This document shows, in pieces, positions 20,628 through 32,975 of a DNA stretch of 64,000 bases. Origin of the DNA: Agromyces rhizosphaerae. GTDB taxonomy: Bacteria > Actinomycetota > Actinomycetes > Actinomycetales > Microbacteriaceae. The notes beneath the pieces were generated by a model. The model saw only the letters and a list, made by a program, of their open reading frames with translations. It searched no databases and was not told the origin of the DNA. Where the stretch lies: the NCBI RefSeq assembly GCF_027925245.1, contig NZ_BSDP01000001.1:3472001-3536000 (forward strand). The letters run 5' to 3'. Each line of letters begins with the position of its first letter. The first letter of the stretch is position 1. A program made the position numbers and the translations under genes.

Positions 20628-23047
20628 CGGCGGCTCCAGTCCTGTCGAAACGCACTGCCCACTCGCGGCCCGCCGTGCGGGTCAGGGCCGAGTCTATCCG
20701 CGACCCTGCCGGGCGGCCCAGCACGCGCGGCAGCGTCGTCTCGCGCGCCGCGCTCGACCCAGACCCGCGGCCCGTCGTCGTGCTGCGCCACGAGCACCAG
20801 GCCCGACTCGTCGGTGCGCACGGGCAGGCCACCCCCGGCGCGCACGACGTCGAGGGCGCGGTCGGTCGGATGCCCGTAGCCGTTGTCCGCACCCACGCAG
20901 ACGAGTCCCACGCGAGCGCCGAGTCGCTCGTACACGCCGTCGAACTGGTCGGCCGAACCGTGGTGCGCGACCTTCACGACGTCGACCCGCGGCAGCCCGC
21001 CCGACGCCATCGCGCGCTGGGCGTGCTCGCCGAGGTCGCCGAGGAACGCCGTGCGCAGGCCACCGGCGTCGACCAGCAGCGCGACGCTCGCGTCGTTGCC
21101 GCCGGCCGCGCCCGCGCGCGGCCACCGCACGCTCCAGCGGATGCCACCGACGGAACCTGCGTCGCCGACCGAGACGCGCTCGACCTCGGTGCCGCCCAGC
21201 GGCGCGAGTGCGGCCGCCTCGCGCGGGTCGTCGGCTTCGGCGACGACGACGAGCCCGACCCGCCCGGCCAGAGCCTCGGTCGCGCCGACGTGGTCGGCGT
21301 CGAAGTGCGAGAGCACGAGCACGTCGACGTGGTCGATGCGCAGCGCCCCGAGGCATCCGCTCAGTGCCTGTCGGTCGGGCCCGGTGTCGACCAGCATGAT
21401 CGCGCCGCCCGCGCGCACGAGCACGGCGTCGCCCTGACCGACGTCGCACGCGGCCAGCACCCAGTCGGCAGGTCGGTTCGCGGTGCGCAAGCCATCGGCG
21501 GCCCAGCCCCAGCCCGCCCACGCGCCGACGAGCACCACGAGCATCGCGGCAGCCGCCGTGCGCACCCGTCGACGGGCGACGAGCCACGCGAGCACGATCG
21601 CCAGCACGCCGACGGTGACGAGCACCACCCCGAGCGCTCCGGGCGGCACGGCGGCGGTCGCACCGGGCAGCACGGCGGTCGCGCGCGCGAGCGCCGCGAT
21701 CCAGGCGGCGGGCAGCCACGCGACCCACAGCAGCGCGTGCGCGACCCCGGGCAGCACCGGCAGCACGAGGCACGCGAGCAGGCCCACGACCGTCGCGACG
21801 GGGGCCGCGGGCGCGGCGAGGAGGTTCGCCGCGACGCCGAACACGGGCACGGCGGGCTCGAGCAGCGTGAGCACCGGCTGGCACGCGAGCTGGGCGGCGA
21901 CCGAGAGTGCGAGCGCCTCCGCGAGCGGCACGGGCATCACGCGCCGGAGCCGCTGCGCGATCGGCGGCGCGAGCAGCAGCAGCCCGGCGGTGGCGAGCAC
22001 CGAGAGCGCGAAGCCCGCATCGCGCGCGTACCAGGGGTCGATCGTGAGCAGCCCGACCACTGCCGAGGCGAGCGCGGGCACGCCGCCTCCCCCGCGACCG
22101 AGCGCGAGGGCGACCAGCACGACGGCGGCCATGGTGGCAGCGCGCACGACGCTCGCCTCCGGGGTGACGAGCGCGACGAACGCCAGCAGTGCCGTGCCCG
22201 CGACGACCAGCCGAGTGCGCCGGCCGAGTCCCGCGAGCGAGGCCGCCGCGAGGCCCGCGGCCGTCACGATCGCGCAGTTCGCCCCGGACACGGCCGTGAG
22301 GTGGCTCAGCGAGCTCGCCTTCATGGCCGCGTCGAGGTCGTCGCCGACCGCCGTGGTGTCGCCGACGGCGAGTCCGGGCACGAGCGCACCCCCGTCGCCC
22401 GGAAGCGTCGCGGCGGCGGCAGCGGCGAAGTTCGCGCCGAGCTCCCCCGCCCATGCGGACCACGCCGGGAGGTGCACGACCTCCGGCGCGCTCGCGGCGC
22501 GCACGAGCAGCACGGCACGATCGCCCGCCTCCGCGGGTCGGGCCGAGGCGACCGCGATCCGCACGTGCGCGCCGAACACGGGCTTCGGCTCCGCCGCGGG
22601 CGCGGTCACGCGCACGGGAACGGCGAGGCCGGTGATCGGGGCGCCGTCGGCCGGATGCACCGCCACGACCGTTGCCGAGAACCGCACCTGCGCCTCTCCG
22701 TCGAAGGTCGGGAATGCGGAGCCGGCCCGACCATCGACGCGCACCTGCCAGGTCGAACCGGGCGCGGCGTCGAGCGGCGCCGAGCGGCGAGCGTCGGCGA
22801 TCGCGATCGATGCCGCGACGAGCCCGACCACGGCGGCTCCGACCGCGGTCGCCGCGATCGCACCACTCGCTCGGCCCGAGCGACCGCGGAGCACGGCTGC
22901 GAGCAGCAATGCTCCCGCAAGCACCCAGCCGATGGCCGCTGCCCACCACGCGGCACCCGGCACGCCCGCGAGCACGACTGCGGCGATCCATCCCGCGACC
23001 GCCGGCAGCGCGAGCCGCAGGTCGACACGCGTGCGGTGCTCGGTCAC
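20513..23047 (-). CDS. comEC: ComEC/Rec2-type DNA uptake channel protein
   Basis: This 844-residue protein combines membrane helices near the N-terminus, an OB-like extracytoplasmic segment (about 95-200), the ComEC/Rec2 competence domain (about 215-490, with [14 protein letters not shown]) and a metallo-beta-lactamase domain (about 525-765; SHFDADH at 580-586 and VAHHGS at 693-698). ComEC transports single-stranded DNA across the membrane. Its ATG overlaps the comEA stop as ATGA. The last 76 or so residues are Arg/Pro/Ser-rich, unlike ComEC, and read into the next gene in another frame, as though the original stop was lost; the functional end may be near 20745. Confidence 0.88.
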   Translation of the reverse strand: MTEHRTRVDLRLALPAVAGWIAAVVLAGVPGAAWWAAAIGWVLAGALLLAAVLRGRSGRASGAIAATAVGAAVVGLVAASIAIADARRSAPLDAAPGSTWQVRVDGRAGSAFPTFDGEAQVRFSATVVAVHPADGAPITGLAVPVRVTAPAAEPKPVFGAHVRIAVASARPAEAGDRAVLLVRAASAPEVVHLPAWSAWAGELGANFAAAAAATLPGDGGALVPGLAVGDTTAVGDDLDAAMKASSLSHLTAVSGANCAIVTAAGLAAASLAGLGRRTRLVVAGTALLAFVALVTPEASVVRAATMAAVVLVALALGRGGGGVPALASAVVGLLTIDPWYARDAGFALSVLATAGLLLLAPPIAQRLRRVMPVPLAEALALSVAAQLACQPVLTLLEPAVPVFGVAANLLAAPAAPVATVVGLLACLVLPVLPGVAHALLWVAWLPAAWIAALARATAVLPGATAAVPPGALGVVLVTVGVLAIVLAWLVARRRVRTAAAAMLVVLVGAWAGWGWAADGLRTANRPADWVLAACDVGQGDAVLVRAGGAIMLVDTGPDRQALSGCLGALRIDHVDVLVLSHFDADHVGATEALAGRVGLVVVAEADDPREAAALAPLGGTEVERVSVGDAGSVGGIRWSVRWPRAGAAGGNDASVALLVDAGGLRTAFLGDLGEHAQRAMASGGLPRVDVVKVAHHGSADQFDGVYERLGARVGLVCVGADNGYGHPTDRALDVVRAGGGLPVRTDESGLVLVAQHDDGPRVWVERGARDDAAARAGPPGRVADRLGPDPHGGPRVGSAFRQDWSRRWPRQPRRPVRPPGCRSGTSSARRSRSSRPPSSSGRTS
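20665..20705 (-). repeat. 41-bp direct repeat, copy B, with TAGACT box
   Basis: This is the second copy of the repeat at 20314-20354 (35 of 41 positions identical). It lies inside the atypical 3' tail of comEC and 37 bases before the start of the 68-residue membrane protein gene, with a minus-strand TAGACT that could be the promoter of that gene. Confidence 0.5.
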
Positions 23048-23676
23048 GGGACGACCAGTTCGCGCAGGCGCCCCAGGGTGACCTCCCCGATGCCCGCGAC
23101 CTCGCGCAACTGCTCGACGTCGCTGAACCCGCCGTTCGCGGCGCGCCAGTCGATGATGCGCTGCGCGAGCGCCGGGCCGATTCCGGGCAGCGTCTCGAGC
23201 GTCGCCTGGTCAGCCGTACTGAGCCGCACCCGCCCGTCGCCCGAGACGCCCGGTGGCGCTGCATCGGCGGCCTCCCCCACGACCGGCACGACGAGCTGCT
23301 CGCCATCGGCGACCGGCCGCGCGAGGTTCACCGCATCGGCCGCCGCGTCCTCCGCCAGCCCGCCGGCAGCGGCGATCGCGTCGACCACGCGCGCCCCCTG
23401 CGCGAGTTGCACGAGCCCAGGCCGACGCACGGCACCCGCCACGTGCACGAGCAGCACCGGCTCCTCGAGCACGACGCTGGACTCGGTCGCGGGCGCGGGC
23501 CCATCCGCGGGCGCCTCGACCGTCCCCCCGCCGCCCGACCAGGCCGACAGCAGCGCCGCCCCCGCGAGCGACCCCAGGAACAGCACCACGGCCGCCCCCA
23601 CGCCGATGCGCAGGCGCGGCCGGCGCGCGCTCGGCGCGAGGTCCGCGCCGGGGTCGTCGGAGTCGGACTCGGGCAC
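23044..23676 (-). CDS. comEA: ComEA-type helix-hairpin-helix DNA receptor
   Basis: This 210-residue protein has a short cytoplasmic N-terminus, one membrane anchor (about 23-46), a Gly/Pro linker, an SLBB domain (about 70-130, LVHVAGAVRRPGLVQLAQGARVVDAI-type) and a C-terminal double helix-hairpin-helix (about 145-208) with TLPGIGPALAQRII. It binds double-stranded DNA outside the membrane and passes it to ComEC. comEC follows with an ATGA overlap. Competence has rarely been shown in this family of bacteria, so the in vivo role is inferred from homology. Confidence 0.9.
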   Translation of the reverse strand: MPESDSDDPGADLAPSARRPRLRIGVGAAVVLFLGSLAGAALLSAWSGGGGTVEAPADGPAPATESSVVLEEPVLLVHVAGAVRRPGLVQLAQGARVVDAIAAAGGLAEDAAADAVNLARPVADGEQLVVPVVGEAADAAPPGVSGDGRVRLSTADQATLETLPGIGPALAQRIIDWRAANGGFSDVEQLREVAGIGEVTLGRLRELVVP

Positions 23677-23753
23677 GCTCGCACGCTAGGCGCGCACGAG
23701 CGCGCACCCAGGAGCATCCGTCGCCTCAACCATTCCTCGCCCAACGAGCGTCG

Positions 23754-24473
23754 ATGTGGAGGAGTCGGCACTTCCCTTCGTACGACATCATCCGCATGCT
23801 GGATACCGTGCCCATGACGCCGACGCTCGCGATGCTTCCAAGTACCCCAGGCACCCGATTGCTGATCGAACTTGCCTCCTACGCCGAAGACCTGTCAGAG
23901 GCGGGCGAGGCGCTCGAGTTGGCGTTCGAGGCCGGTCCCGGCTCATCCTGCTGGCTCCCGCTCACCAACGCTGCGGTCGTCGCGTACATGCGCGCCTTCG
24001 GTCGGTCCGATGCACGGGGAGATCTCGCCGCGCACATCGAGCTGCCTGAGGATCTCCACGAGACCCACGCCATGATCCGCGACTACCGCAACAGGTCCGT
24101 GGCGCACTCGCAGTCGGGGCTCTCCATGTCACTCGCGCTGGCACATCTGGGGACGGACGGACGGGTGGCGACCGTCCGGGCCATGACCGTACGGCACGCC
24201 CTGCCCGCGCACACAGCGACGCGAGTCGCTGACGCCGTCGAACGGATCGAGGCGATGCTTGCCGAACGCATCCAGACGCTGAGTGACGCGCTCGCAGCCG
24301 AGTTCCGGGAAGTGAGTGCGCACACGGTCGCCGCGTGGACGTCCCCCATCATCGAGCACCGACTTGCGGAGCAGTTCTCAGGACGCTCACGCCGAGGAAG
24401 CCGACCTCAGTTCACGATGTACTGGGAAACCGAGGACATTTCACCGGCGGATGCGGAAACTCCACACGAATAG
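23754..24473 (+). CDS. Uncharacterised protein with HEPN-like motif
   Basis: This 239-residue, mostly alpha-helical soluble protein is not recognisable as a named family. The central region ends in IRDYRNRSVAHSQ, where Arg112 and His118 fit the R-x4-6-H spacing of HEPN RNase domains and the R-N-x-x-x-A-H style of HEPN-related proteins. Its base composition is less GC-rich than the flanks, it stands alone on the plus strand between comEA and leuS, and the predicted start lacks a clear ribosome site; downstream ATGs at 23796 or 23814 are alternatives. These traits suggest an acquired accessory gene. A nuclease or toxin role is inference only. Confidence 0.65.
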   Translation: MWRSRHFPSYDIIRMLDTVPMTPTLAMLPSTPGTRLLIELASYAEDLSEAGEALELAFEAGPGSSCWLPLTNAAVVAYMRAFGRSDARGDLAAHIELPEDLHETHAMIRDYRNRSVAHSQSGLSMSLALAHLGTDGRVATVRAMTVRHALPAHTATRVADAVERIEAMLAERIQTLSDALAAEFREVSAHTVAAWTSPIIEHRLAEQFSGRSRRGSRPQFTMYWETEDISPADAETPHE

Positions 24474-24497
24474 CGTGCTCCGGCGCCCCTCCCCGCG

Positions 24498-24510
<13 letters not shown>
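24465..24510. terminator. Shared stem-loop between the HEPN-like gene and leuS
   Basis: CACGAA (24465-24470) pairs with TTCGTG (24505-24510) and TAGCG (24471-24475) with CGCTA (24496-24500), leaving a 4-base bulge. The inner stem is made of the two opposed stop codons. It probably terminates transcripts from both converging genes. Confidence 0.45.
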
Positions 24511-27095
<2,585 letters not shown>

Positions 27096-27120
27096 GGGGG
27101 GTTCGCTGTGGGGATCGCGG

Positions 27121-27137
27121 GCGCGCGTGCGCGCGCG
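27121..27137. other. Alternating purine-pyrimidine tract
   Basis: Seventeen bases alternate strictly between G and C or T. Such tracts favour Z-DNA and, read as RNA, can form a GCGCGC hairpin in the leuS leader. Confidence 0.4.
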
Positions 27138-27150
27138 GACCCGAGCCCCA

Positions 27151-27156
27151 AGCCTA
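27151..27156 (-). promoter_or_regulatory. Probable -10 element of leuS
   Basis: TAGGCT on the minus strand, embedded in GGTAGGCTTGG like the hisD element, predicts a leader of roughly 45-50 bases. No good -35 is seen. Confidence 0.45.
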
Positions 27157-27183
27157 CCGAAACCTCGCGCCTCGCCCGGTCGC

Positions 27184-28608
27184 TCACAGCCCGTCGGCGC
27201 GCCCGCCCAGCACCGCGAGCAGCGCGCGGGCCTTCAGCCGGGTCTCCTCGACCTCCTCGGCCGGGTGCGAGAGCGTCGTGATGCCGCCGCCCGTGCCGAT
27301 CGACACGGCGCCCGGCGCGACCACGATCGTGCGGATCACCATCGCGAGATCCGCGCTGCCGTCGACGCCGATGCGCCCGAACGCGCCGGAGTACACGCCA
27401 CGCGGTCCGCCCTCGAGCGCGTGCAGGATCCGCATCGCGCTCTCCTTCGGCGCCCCGGTCATCGACCCCGCCGGGAAGGCCGCGCGCACGGCGTCGAGGG
27501 CGGTGAGCGGATGCCGCAGGCGAGCCGTCACCGTCGACACCAGCTGGTGCACGTGCGGGTACTCCTCCACCGCGAGCAGGCTCGGCACGGCGACCCCGCC
27601 GACCTCGGCGACCCGCGCGAGGTCGTTGCGCATGAGGTCGACGATCATGAGGTTCTCGGCGCGCTCCTTCTCGCTCGCGAGCAGCTCCGCGCGCAGCGCC
27701 TCGTCGCGCTCCGGATCGGCCGAGCGCGGCCTCGTGCCCTTCATGGGCCTGGTCGACACCGTGCCGTCGGTGCCGACCTCGAGGAACTGCTCGGGCGAGG
27801 CGCTGAGCAGCGCGACGCCGGCCAGGCGCAGGAACGCGCCGTGGTGCGTCGGGCTCGAGCGGCGGAGGCGGCGGTACGCCTGGACGGGGTCGACCTCGAC
27901 GTCGACGTCGACGCGGTTCGTGAGGCACAGCTGGTACGCGTCGCCGCGCGCGATCGCCTCCCGGCAGTCGGCGATCATCCGCTCGTACTCGGCCGCATCG
28001 TGGCGCCAGCGCACGGCAGGGGGCACGGATGCCTCCGGCGGAAGCTCGTCCTCGAGCACCGCGTCATGCGTGCCCGGCGCCGTCGCGGGCAGGTGTGCGA
28101 TCGCCTCCGCGGTCTCGCGCGCCCACGTCTCGCCGGGGGTCGCGTCGCCGGCGGCGCGCTCGCCCGCGGCATCCGCCCCCTCCAGCCACTCGAGCCGCAC
28201 CCGGCCCAGGGCGTGGTCGAACACCACCACGCGCTCGGCGAACAGGAACGCGGCCTCCGGCGTGGTGGTGGGTGCCGCAGGGAGCCCGAGCGTGCGCGCG
28301 CCGAACTCGTAGGCGAACCAGCCGATCCAGCCGACGGGGCTGGGGGCGTCGCGGTGCTCGCGGGCGTCCACCGCACCGTCGGCGAGCGGCTCGCGCAGGC
28401 TCGCGTACACGTCGTCGGGCGCGTCGTCGCGGTTCGCGGTGACCGTGCGGTCGTCGCCGGCGCCGATCGCGAGGATGCTCCGGCCCTCCGTGGCATCCGG
28501 GCCCGCATCGAGCCACGCGACCCGCTCGGCTGCCGCGCCGAGCGCCAGGAACACGCGCTCGGGGTCGCGCCATCCGGGCAGCGTGAGGCTCCGGATACGG
28601 GGTGGCAT
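27184..28608 (-). CDS. pabB: Aminodeoxychorismate synthase component I
   Basis: This 474-residue chorismate-binding enzyme makes 4-amino-4-deoxychorismate for folate synthesis. The nucleophile region reads PMKGTRPR with the active-site lysine of PabB; anthranilate synthase TrpE has alanine at that place. Further signatures are [19 protein letters not shown] and [12 protein letters not shown]. There is no fused glutamine amidotransferase domain, so a PabA partner is expected elsewhere. The ATG before PPRIRSL is chosen because it follows GAGGGG and falls 41 bases after the cydC stop; an earlier start would overlap cydC. Confidence 0.92.
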   Translation of the reverse strand: MPPRIRSLTLPGWRDPERVFLALGAAAERVAWLDAGPDATEGRSILAIGAGDDRTVTANRDDAPDDVYASLREPLADGAVDAREHRDAPSPVGWIGWFAYEFGARTLGLPAAPTTTPEAAFLFAERVVVFDHALGRVRLEWLEGADAAGERAAGDATPGETWARETAEAIAHLPATAPGTHDAVLEDELPPEASVPPAVRWRHDAAEYERMIADCREAIARGDAYQLCLTNRVDVDVEVDPVQAYRRLRRSSPTHHGAFLRLAGVALLSASPEQFLEVGTDGTVSTRPMKGTRPRSADPERDEALRAELLASEKERAENLMIVDLMRNDLARVAEVGGVAVPSLLAVEEYPHVHQLVSTVTARLRHPLTALDAVRAAFPAGSMTGAPKESAMRILHALEGGPRGVYSGAFGRIGVDGSADLAMVIRTIVVAPGAVSIGTGGGITTLSHPAEEVEETRLKARALLAVLGGRADGL

Positions 28609-28649
28609 CCCCTCAGCGTACGACCCGCGGGGCGCGGATGCCGCAGCCG

Positions 28650-30341
28650 TCAGCCGGCGTTCGCGGGGATGCGCCCGTCGGCGCACACGACCGTGCGGTC
28701 GACCAGCGCCGGGTCGACGCGATCGTGCGAGATGAGCACGACCGTGCGCCCGTCGGCGCCCGCAGCGAGGAGGTCGGCGAGCAGCGCGTCGGCGCGCTCC
28801 TGGTCGACGTTCGCGGTCGGCTCGTCGAGCACCAGCACCGGGAAGTCGGCGAGCATGGCGCGCGCCAGCGCGATGCGCTGCGCCTGCCCGCCCGAGACGA
28901 GCGCGCCGCGCTCCCCCACCGATGCGTCGAGCCCGCCGCGCTCACGCACCCAGTCGCCGAGTCCGACCCGGTCGAGCACGGCGAGCAGCTCGTCGTCGTC
29001 GGCGTCGTCGCGCGCGAACAGCAGGTTCTGGCGGATGTCGGTGTCGAACAGCCACGGGCGCTGCTCGCACAACCCGATGCGCTCGCGCAGGCGGTCGGCG
29101 TCGAGCACCGACGCCTCGACGCCGTCGACGCGGAACGAGCCCTCGTACGCGAGGAAGCCGACCAGCACGTGGGCGAGCGTGGTCTTTCCGGCGCCGCTCG
29201 GCCCGCGGACGAGGACGCGCTCGCCCGGGCGCACCGTCAGGTCGACGCCCGCGAGGGCGTGGCTGGCGCCGACCCCCGCGAGGTCGGGCCACGAGGCGCG
29301 CAGGTCGCGGAGTTCGAGCAGCGGCGGGCCGTCGACGGCCGGCATCGGCGCGGGGTCGGCGACCGGTCGCGGCAGCCCGGCGGGAAGCTCGGACGGCACG
29401 GCGCCGTCGACGCGCTCGGCGCTCTGCCGCACCGTGCGCCAGGTCGCCCAAGCGACCGGCACGACACCCGCGACCTCGAGGATCGCGAGCGGCACGAGCG
29501 CGACGATGGCGAACTCCGGGCCGCCGAGCGTGCCGTCGGCCAACGGGCCCGCCGCGGCGACGACCGCACCGAGCACCGCCGCGCCCGCGGTGATCGCCAC
29601 CGCGGCGGCCGCGAGCCCCGAGCCGACGGCAGCGCGCACGCGCGCGCGGCGGAGCCGGCGGTCTGCGTCGGCGACGCGGTCGAGCGACGGCCCCTCGGCG
29701 TCGTACGCGACGAGGGTCGGCAACGCCTGCACGTGTGCGAGCACAGCGTCGGCGAGCTCCCCGCGCAGGGGCGCGATGCGCCGCTCCGCCCTGGCCGAGA
29801 GCGCACCCTGGCCGAGGGTCGCGACGATGAGGCCGAGCACGAGCGCGACCGTGACCGCGAGCGCCGCACCGGGCGCGAGCCAGGCGATGCCGGCCAGCGC
29901 GAGCACGATCGCGACCGCCGCGCCCGCGACCGGCTGCACCACGCGCAGCGGCAGGTCCTGCAGGGCGTCTACGTCGCCGGTGAACCGTGCGAGCAGGTCG
30001 CCGCGCCGGGTCGCGGCCAGTCCGTCGGGCGCGAGCGGGATGACGCGCCGCACGATGCCCACGCGCAGGTCGGCGAGCTGCCGGAACGCCGCCTCGTGCC
30101 CGGTGAGGCGCTCGAGGTAGCGGAAGACGCCGCGGCCGATGGCGAAGGCGCGCACGCCCACGACGCCGAGCGAGAGGTAGAGGATCGGCGGTTGCTCGGC
30201 CGCACGGGCGATGAGCCAGGCGGATGCCGCGAGCAGCGCGATCGTCGACCCGGCCGACAGCGCGCCGAGCAGCACCGGCAGCGCGAACCGCCGCGCAGGC
30301 GGCATCGCCAGGCGGAGCGACGGATGCACGTCAGCCGACAT
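28650..30341 (-). CDS. cydC: ABC transporter CydC, cytochrome bd assembly
   Basis: CydC (563 residues) forms with CydD a heterodimeric ABC exporter of cysteine/glutathione and heme-related cargo needed to assemble cytochrome bd. A six-helix membrane domain (about 15-300) is followed by an ATPase. Walker A is GPSGAGKTT near 379-387, the signature is VSGGQAQR, and Walker B is VLVLDEPTA. The start overlaps the cydD stop by 11 bases. Order and strand make it the last gene of the cydABDC operon. Confidence 0.94.
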   Translation of the reverse strand: MSADVHPSLRLAMPPARRFALPVLLGALSAGSTIALLAASAWLIARAAEQPPILYLSLGVVGVRAFAIGRGVFRYLERLTGHEAAFRQLADLRVGIVRRVIPLAPDGLAATRRGDLLARFTGDVDALQDLPLRVVQPVAGAAVAIVLALAGIAWLAPGAALAVTVALVLGLIVATLGQGALSARAERRIAPLRGELADAVLAHVQALPTLVAYDAEGPSLDRVADADRRLRRARVRAAVGSGLAAAAVAITAGAAVLGAVVAAAGPLADGTLGGPEFAIVALVPLAILEVAGVVPVAWATWRTVRQSAERVDGAVPSELPAGLPRPVADPAPMPAVDGPPLLELRDLRASWPDLAGVGASHALAGVDLTVRPGERVLVRGPSGAGKTTLAHVLVGFLAYEGSFRVDGVEASVLDADRLRERIGLCEQRPWLFDTDIRQNLLFARDDADDDELLAVLDRVGLGDWVRERGGLDASVGERGALVSGGQAQRIALARAMLADFPVLVLDEPTANVDQERADALLADLLAAGADGRTVVLISHDRVDPALVDRTVVCADGRIPANAG

Positions 30342-31959
30342 GGGTCACCGCCTCGATGCGCACCACGCGGTCGGCCGCCTCGAGCACCGCCGGCCGGTGG
30401 CTCACGACGAGCACCGCGCGGCCCTCGCGGGCGAGGGCGCGCAGGGTCTGCACGAGCCGTGCCTCACGGCCCGGGTCGGTCGCGGCGGTCGGCTCGTCCA
30501 GCAGCAGCAGCGGCAGGTCGCGCGCGTGCAGCCGGTGCAGCGCGCGTGCGATGGCGACCCGGTCGGACTGCCCGCCCGAGAGCCCGTCACCGCGCGCGCC
30601 GATCGCCTGCTCGGGTGCCACGTCGTCGCTCGCGGCGTCGCGGAGCGCCCGGCGCACGGCGTCCGGGTCCGCACGCTGCTCCCCCAGCGCCACGTTCTCG
30701 GCGACCGTGCCGGGCAGCAGCACCGCCTCCTGGCTTGCCCACGCGAGCCGTCCGCGCCGATCGGCCGCGTCGGCGCGACCGTCGACGAGGATCTCGCCCT
30801 CGTGCGGCACGAACCCCAGCACGGCGCCCAGCACCGACGACTTGCCCGCGCCGCTCGGCCCGCCGAGGGCGACGAGCTCGCCCCGGTGCACGACCAGGTC
30901 GAGCCCCTCGACGGCGGCTCGCCCGTCGTACTCCACCGAGACGCCCCGAAGGTCGAGCACCGCATCGTCGGCCGCGACGGTCTCGCCCGCGGGGGCATCC
31001 GACCGCTCCTCGTCGGGCGCGTCGATCAGCGCGAGCACGTTGCGCGCCGCCGTGATGCCCTCGGCGGACGCGTGGAACTGGGCGCCGACGTTGCGCACGG
31101 GCAGGAACACCTCGGGCGCGAGCAACAGCACGAACAGTCCCGCCGAGAAGGCCATCGCGCCGTCGACCAGGCGCAGGCCGATCGAGACCGCGACGAGCGC
31201 GACCGACAGGCTCGCCGCGAGCTCCAGCACGAACGAGCTCAGGAACGTCACGCGCAGCACCCGCATCGTTCGAACCCGGTAGTCGTCGGTGTCGGCGCGG
31301 ATGCGGTGCTCCTGGCGGTGCTGCCGGCCGTGCACGATGAGCGTCGAGAGCCCGCCGACGAGCTCGAGGAACTGCCGCGACAGGTGGGTGAGCGCCTCCC
31401 ACTGACGCTCCTGCACCGCGCGGGTCACGAGCCCGATGAGCACCATGAACACCGGCACGAGCGGCAGCACGATCACGAGGATCAGCCCCGAGAGCGGGTC
31501 GGCGATCCACACGGCGACGACGAGCGTCGGCACGACCACCACGGTCGCGACCAACTGCGGCAGGAACCGCCCGAAGTACGGCTGGAGCGCGTCGAGCCCG
31601 CCGCCGACCGCGACCGCGGTGTCGACCGTGGAGCCGGCGCGGCGGCCCGGCGCCCGGCCGAGCGCGCGCAGGGCCGCCAGGCGCAGCTCGGACGCCACCG
31701 CTGCGGCGCCGATCGTGCCCGCGGCATCCCACCCCCAGGCCACCAGCGCGCGCACCACGACCGCGGCGGCGAACCATGCCGTCCAGGTCGAGAGCGACTC
31801 CAGCGACGCCCCGCCGATCAGGCCGACGACGAGCGACTGCAGGCTCCACGCGAATGCGAGGATCGCCAGTGCCTGCACCGCCGCGAGCAGGGCGCCGACC
31901 GCGAGGTACCCCCGCGCCGACCGCGCGTGACGCAGGAGCGCGGGATCGAGCGGTCGCAC
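30331..31959 (-). CDS. cydD: ABC transporter CydD, cytochrome bd assembly
   Basis: CydD (542 residues) is the partner half-transporter of CydC. The membrane domain spans about residues 20-310 and contains GSTVDTAVAVGGGLDAL and YFGRFLPQL, typical of the CydD branch. The nucleotide-binding domain has Walker A GPSGAGKSS near 366-374, the signature LSGGQSDR and Walker B LLLLDEPTA. The start is 2 bases past the cydB stop, so translation is coupled through the operon. Confidence 0.94.
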   Translation of the reverse strand: MRPLDPALLRHARSARGYLAVGALLAAVQALAILAFAWSLQSLVVGLIGGASLESLSTWTAWFAAAVVVRALVAWGWDAAGTIGAAAVASELRLAALRALGRAPGRRAGSTVDTAVAVGGGLDALQPYFGRFLPQLVATVVVVPTLVVAVWIADPLSGLILVIVLPLVPVFMVLIGLVTRAVQERQWEALTHLSRQFLELVGGLSTLIVHGRQHRQEHRIRADTDDYRVRTMRVLRVTFLSSFVLELAASLSVALVAVSIGLRLVDGAMAFSAGLFVLLLAPEVFLPVRNVGAQFHASAEGITAARNVLALIDAPDEERSDAPAGETVAADDAVLDLRGVSVEYDGRAAVEGLDLVVHRGELVALGGPSGAGKSSVLGAVLGFVPHEGEILVDGRADAADRRGRLAWASQEAVLLPGTVAENVALGEQRADPDAVRRALRDAASDDVAPEQAIGARGDGLSGGQSDRVAIARALHRLHARDLPLLLLDEPTAATDPGREARLVQTLRALAREGRAVLVVSHRPAVLEAADRVVRIEAVTHVG

Positions 31960-31961
31960 CG

Positions 31962-32966
31962 TCAGTGCGCGGCGGCGGGGATGTGCTCCCGGGTGAGCCG
32001 CTTGCGGAAGATCCAGTACGTCCAGCCCTGGTAGGCGAGCACGAGCGGCAGGAAGATCAGCGCCGTCCAGCTCATGATCGTGAGCGTGTAGTCACTGCTC
32101 GACGCGTTGGCGATCGTCAGGCTGTTCGCCGGGTCGTTGCTCGCCGGCATGACGTCGGGGAACAGCGCGCTGAACAGCGCCAGCACCGCGGTGCCGATCG
32201 TCACGGCCATGAGGCCGAACGACCAGCCCTCCGCACCGCGCGCGTTCATGAGCCACGAGCCGATCAGGCACAGTGCCGCGACCGCCGCGAAGCCCCAGAA
32301 CCAGGCCGTGCCGAACGCGAAGCCCGTCCACACCAGGAAGCTCGCCGCGACGACGATCGTGATCAGGCCTGACCGCACGGCGAGCTTGCGCGCCCGCTCG
32401 CGGATCTCGCCGTCGGTCTTGAGCGAGACGAACACCACGCCGTGCGTGAAGAACAGCAGCAGCGTCGTGAGTCCGCCGAGCAGCGCGTACGGGTTCAGCA
32501 GGTCGAGCAGCGTGCCGGTGTAGTTGTGCCCCTCGTCGAGCGGCACGCCCTGCACGATGTTCGCGAAGGCGACGCCCCAGAGCAGCGCCGGCACGGCCGA
32601 GCCGATGATGATCATCCAGTCGAAGCGCGCCTTCCACTCGACCTCCGGCCGCTGGTGCCGGTACTCGAACGAGACGCCGCGCACGATCAGCGCGAGCAGG
32701 ATGAGCAGCAGCGCGAGGTAGAACCCGCTGAACAGCGTCGCGTACCACTCGGGGAACGCAGCGAACAGCGCGGCGCCCGCCACGATCACCCAGGTCTCGT
32801 TGAGGTCCCAGACCGGGCCGATGGTGTTGATGAGCACGCGACGATCGGTGTCGTCCTTGCTGAGGAACGGCAGCGACATGCCGACGCCGAAGTCGAAGCC
32901 GTCGAGCACGAAGTAGCCGACGAACAGCGCGGCGACGATCCAGAACCAGAGCGTTGCGAGATCCAT
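31962..32966 (-). CDS. cydB: Cytochrome bd ubiquinol oxidase subunit II
   Basis: CydB (334 residues) is the second membrane subunit of the high-affinity terminal oxidase, which reduces oxygen to water with quinol electrons. The N-terminus reads LATLWFWIVAALFVGYFVLDGFDFG, the family hallmark, followed by a loop with GPVWDLNETWVI. About eight membrane helices follow. It lies 9 bases after cydA. The enzyme supports growth at low oxygen and under respiratory stress. Confidence 0.96.
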   Translation of the reverse strand: MDLATLWFWIVAALFVGYFVLDGFDFGVGMSLPFLSKDDTDRRVLINTIGPVWDLNETWVIVAGAALFAAFPEWYATLFSGFYLALLLILLALIVRGVSFEYRHQRPEVEWKARFDWMIIIGSAVPALLWGVAFANIVQGVPLDEGHNYTGTLLDLLNPYALLGGLTTLLLFFTHGVVFVSLKTDGEIRERARKLAVRSGLITIVVAASFLVWTGFAFGTAWFWGFAAVAALCLIGSWLMNARGAEGWSFGLMAVTIGTAVLALFSALFPDVMPASNDPANSLTIANASSSDYTLTIMSWTALIFLPLVLAYQGWTYWIFRKRLTREHIPAAAH

Positions 32967-32975
32967 GATCGCCTC

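Noticed and set aside
18685..20892. In-frame upstream extension of lepA, which stays open across rpsT and holA
   Set aside because: LepA begins at its GTPase domain with a good ribosome site at 18684; the upstream residues are Arg-rich and overlap two real genes.
20615..23689. Very long plus-strand open frame opposite comEC and comEA
   Set aside because: It is the mirror of the GC-rich coding strand: low-complexity Arg/Gly/His/Asp protein without domains, while the minus strand encodes complete ComEC and ComEA.
24083..24359. Minus-strand open frames opposite the HEPN-like gene
   Set aside because: They are short, lack ribosome sites and show no domain; the plus-strand frame is longer and ends at the shared hairpin.
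27096..27183. Possible T-box or other riboswitch before leuS
   Set aside because: Only about 45-50 bases lie between the predicted transcription start and the ATG, far too short for a T-box, and no specifier loop or T-box sequence is seen.
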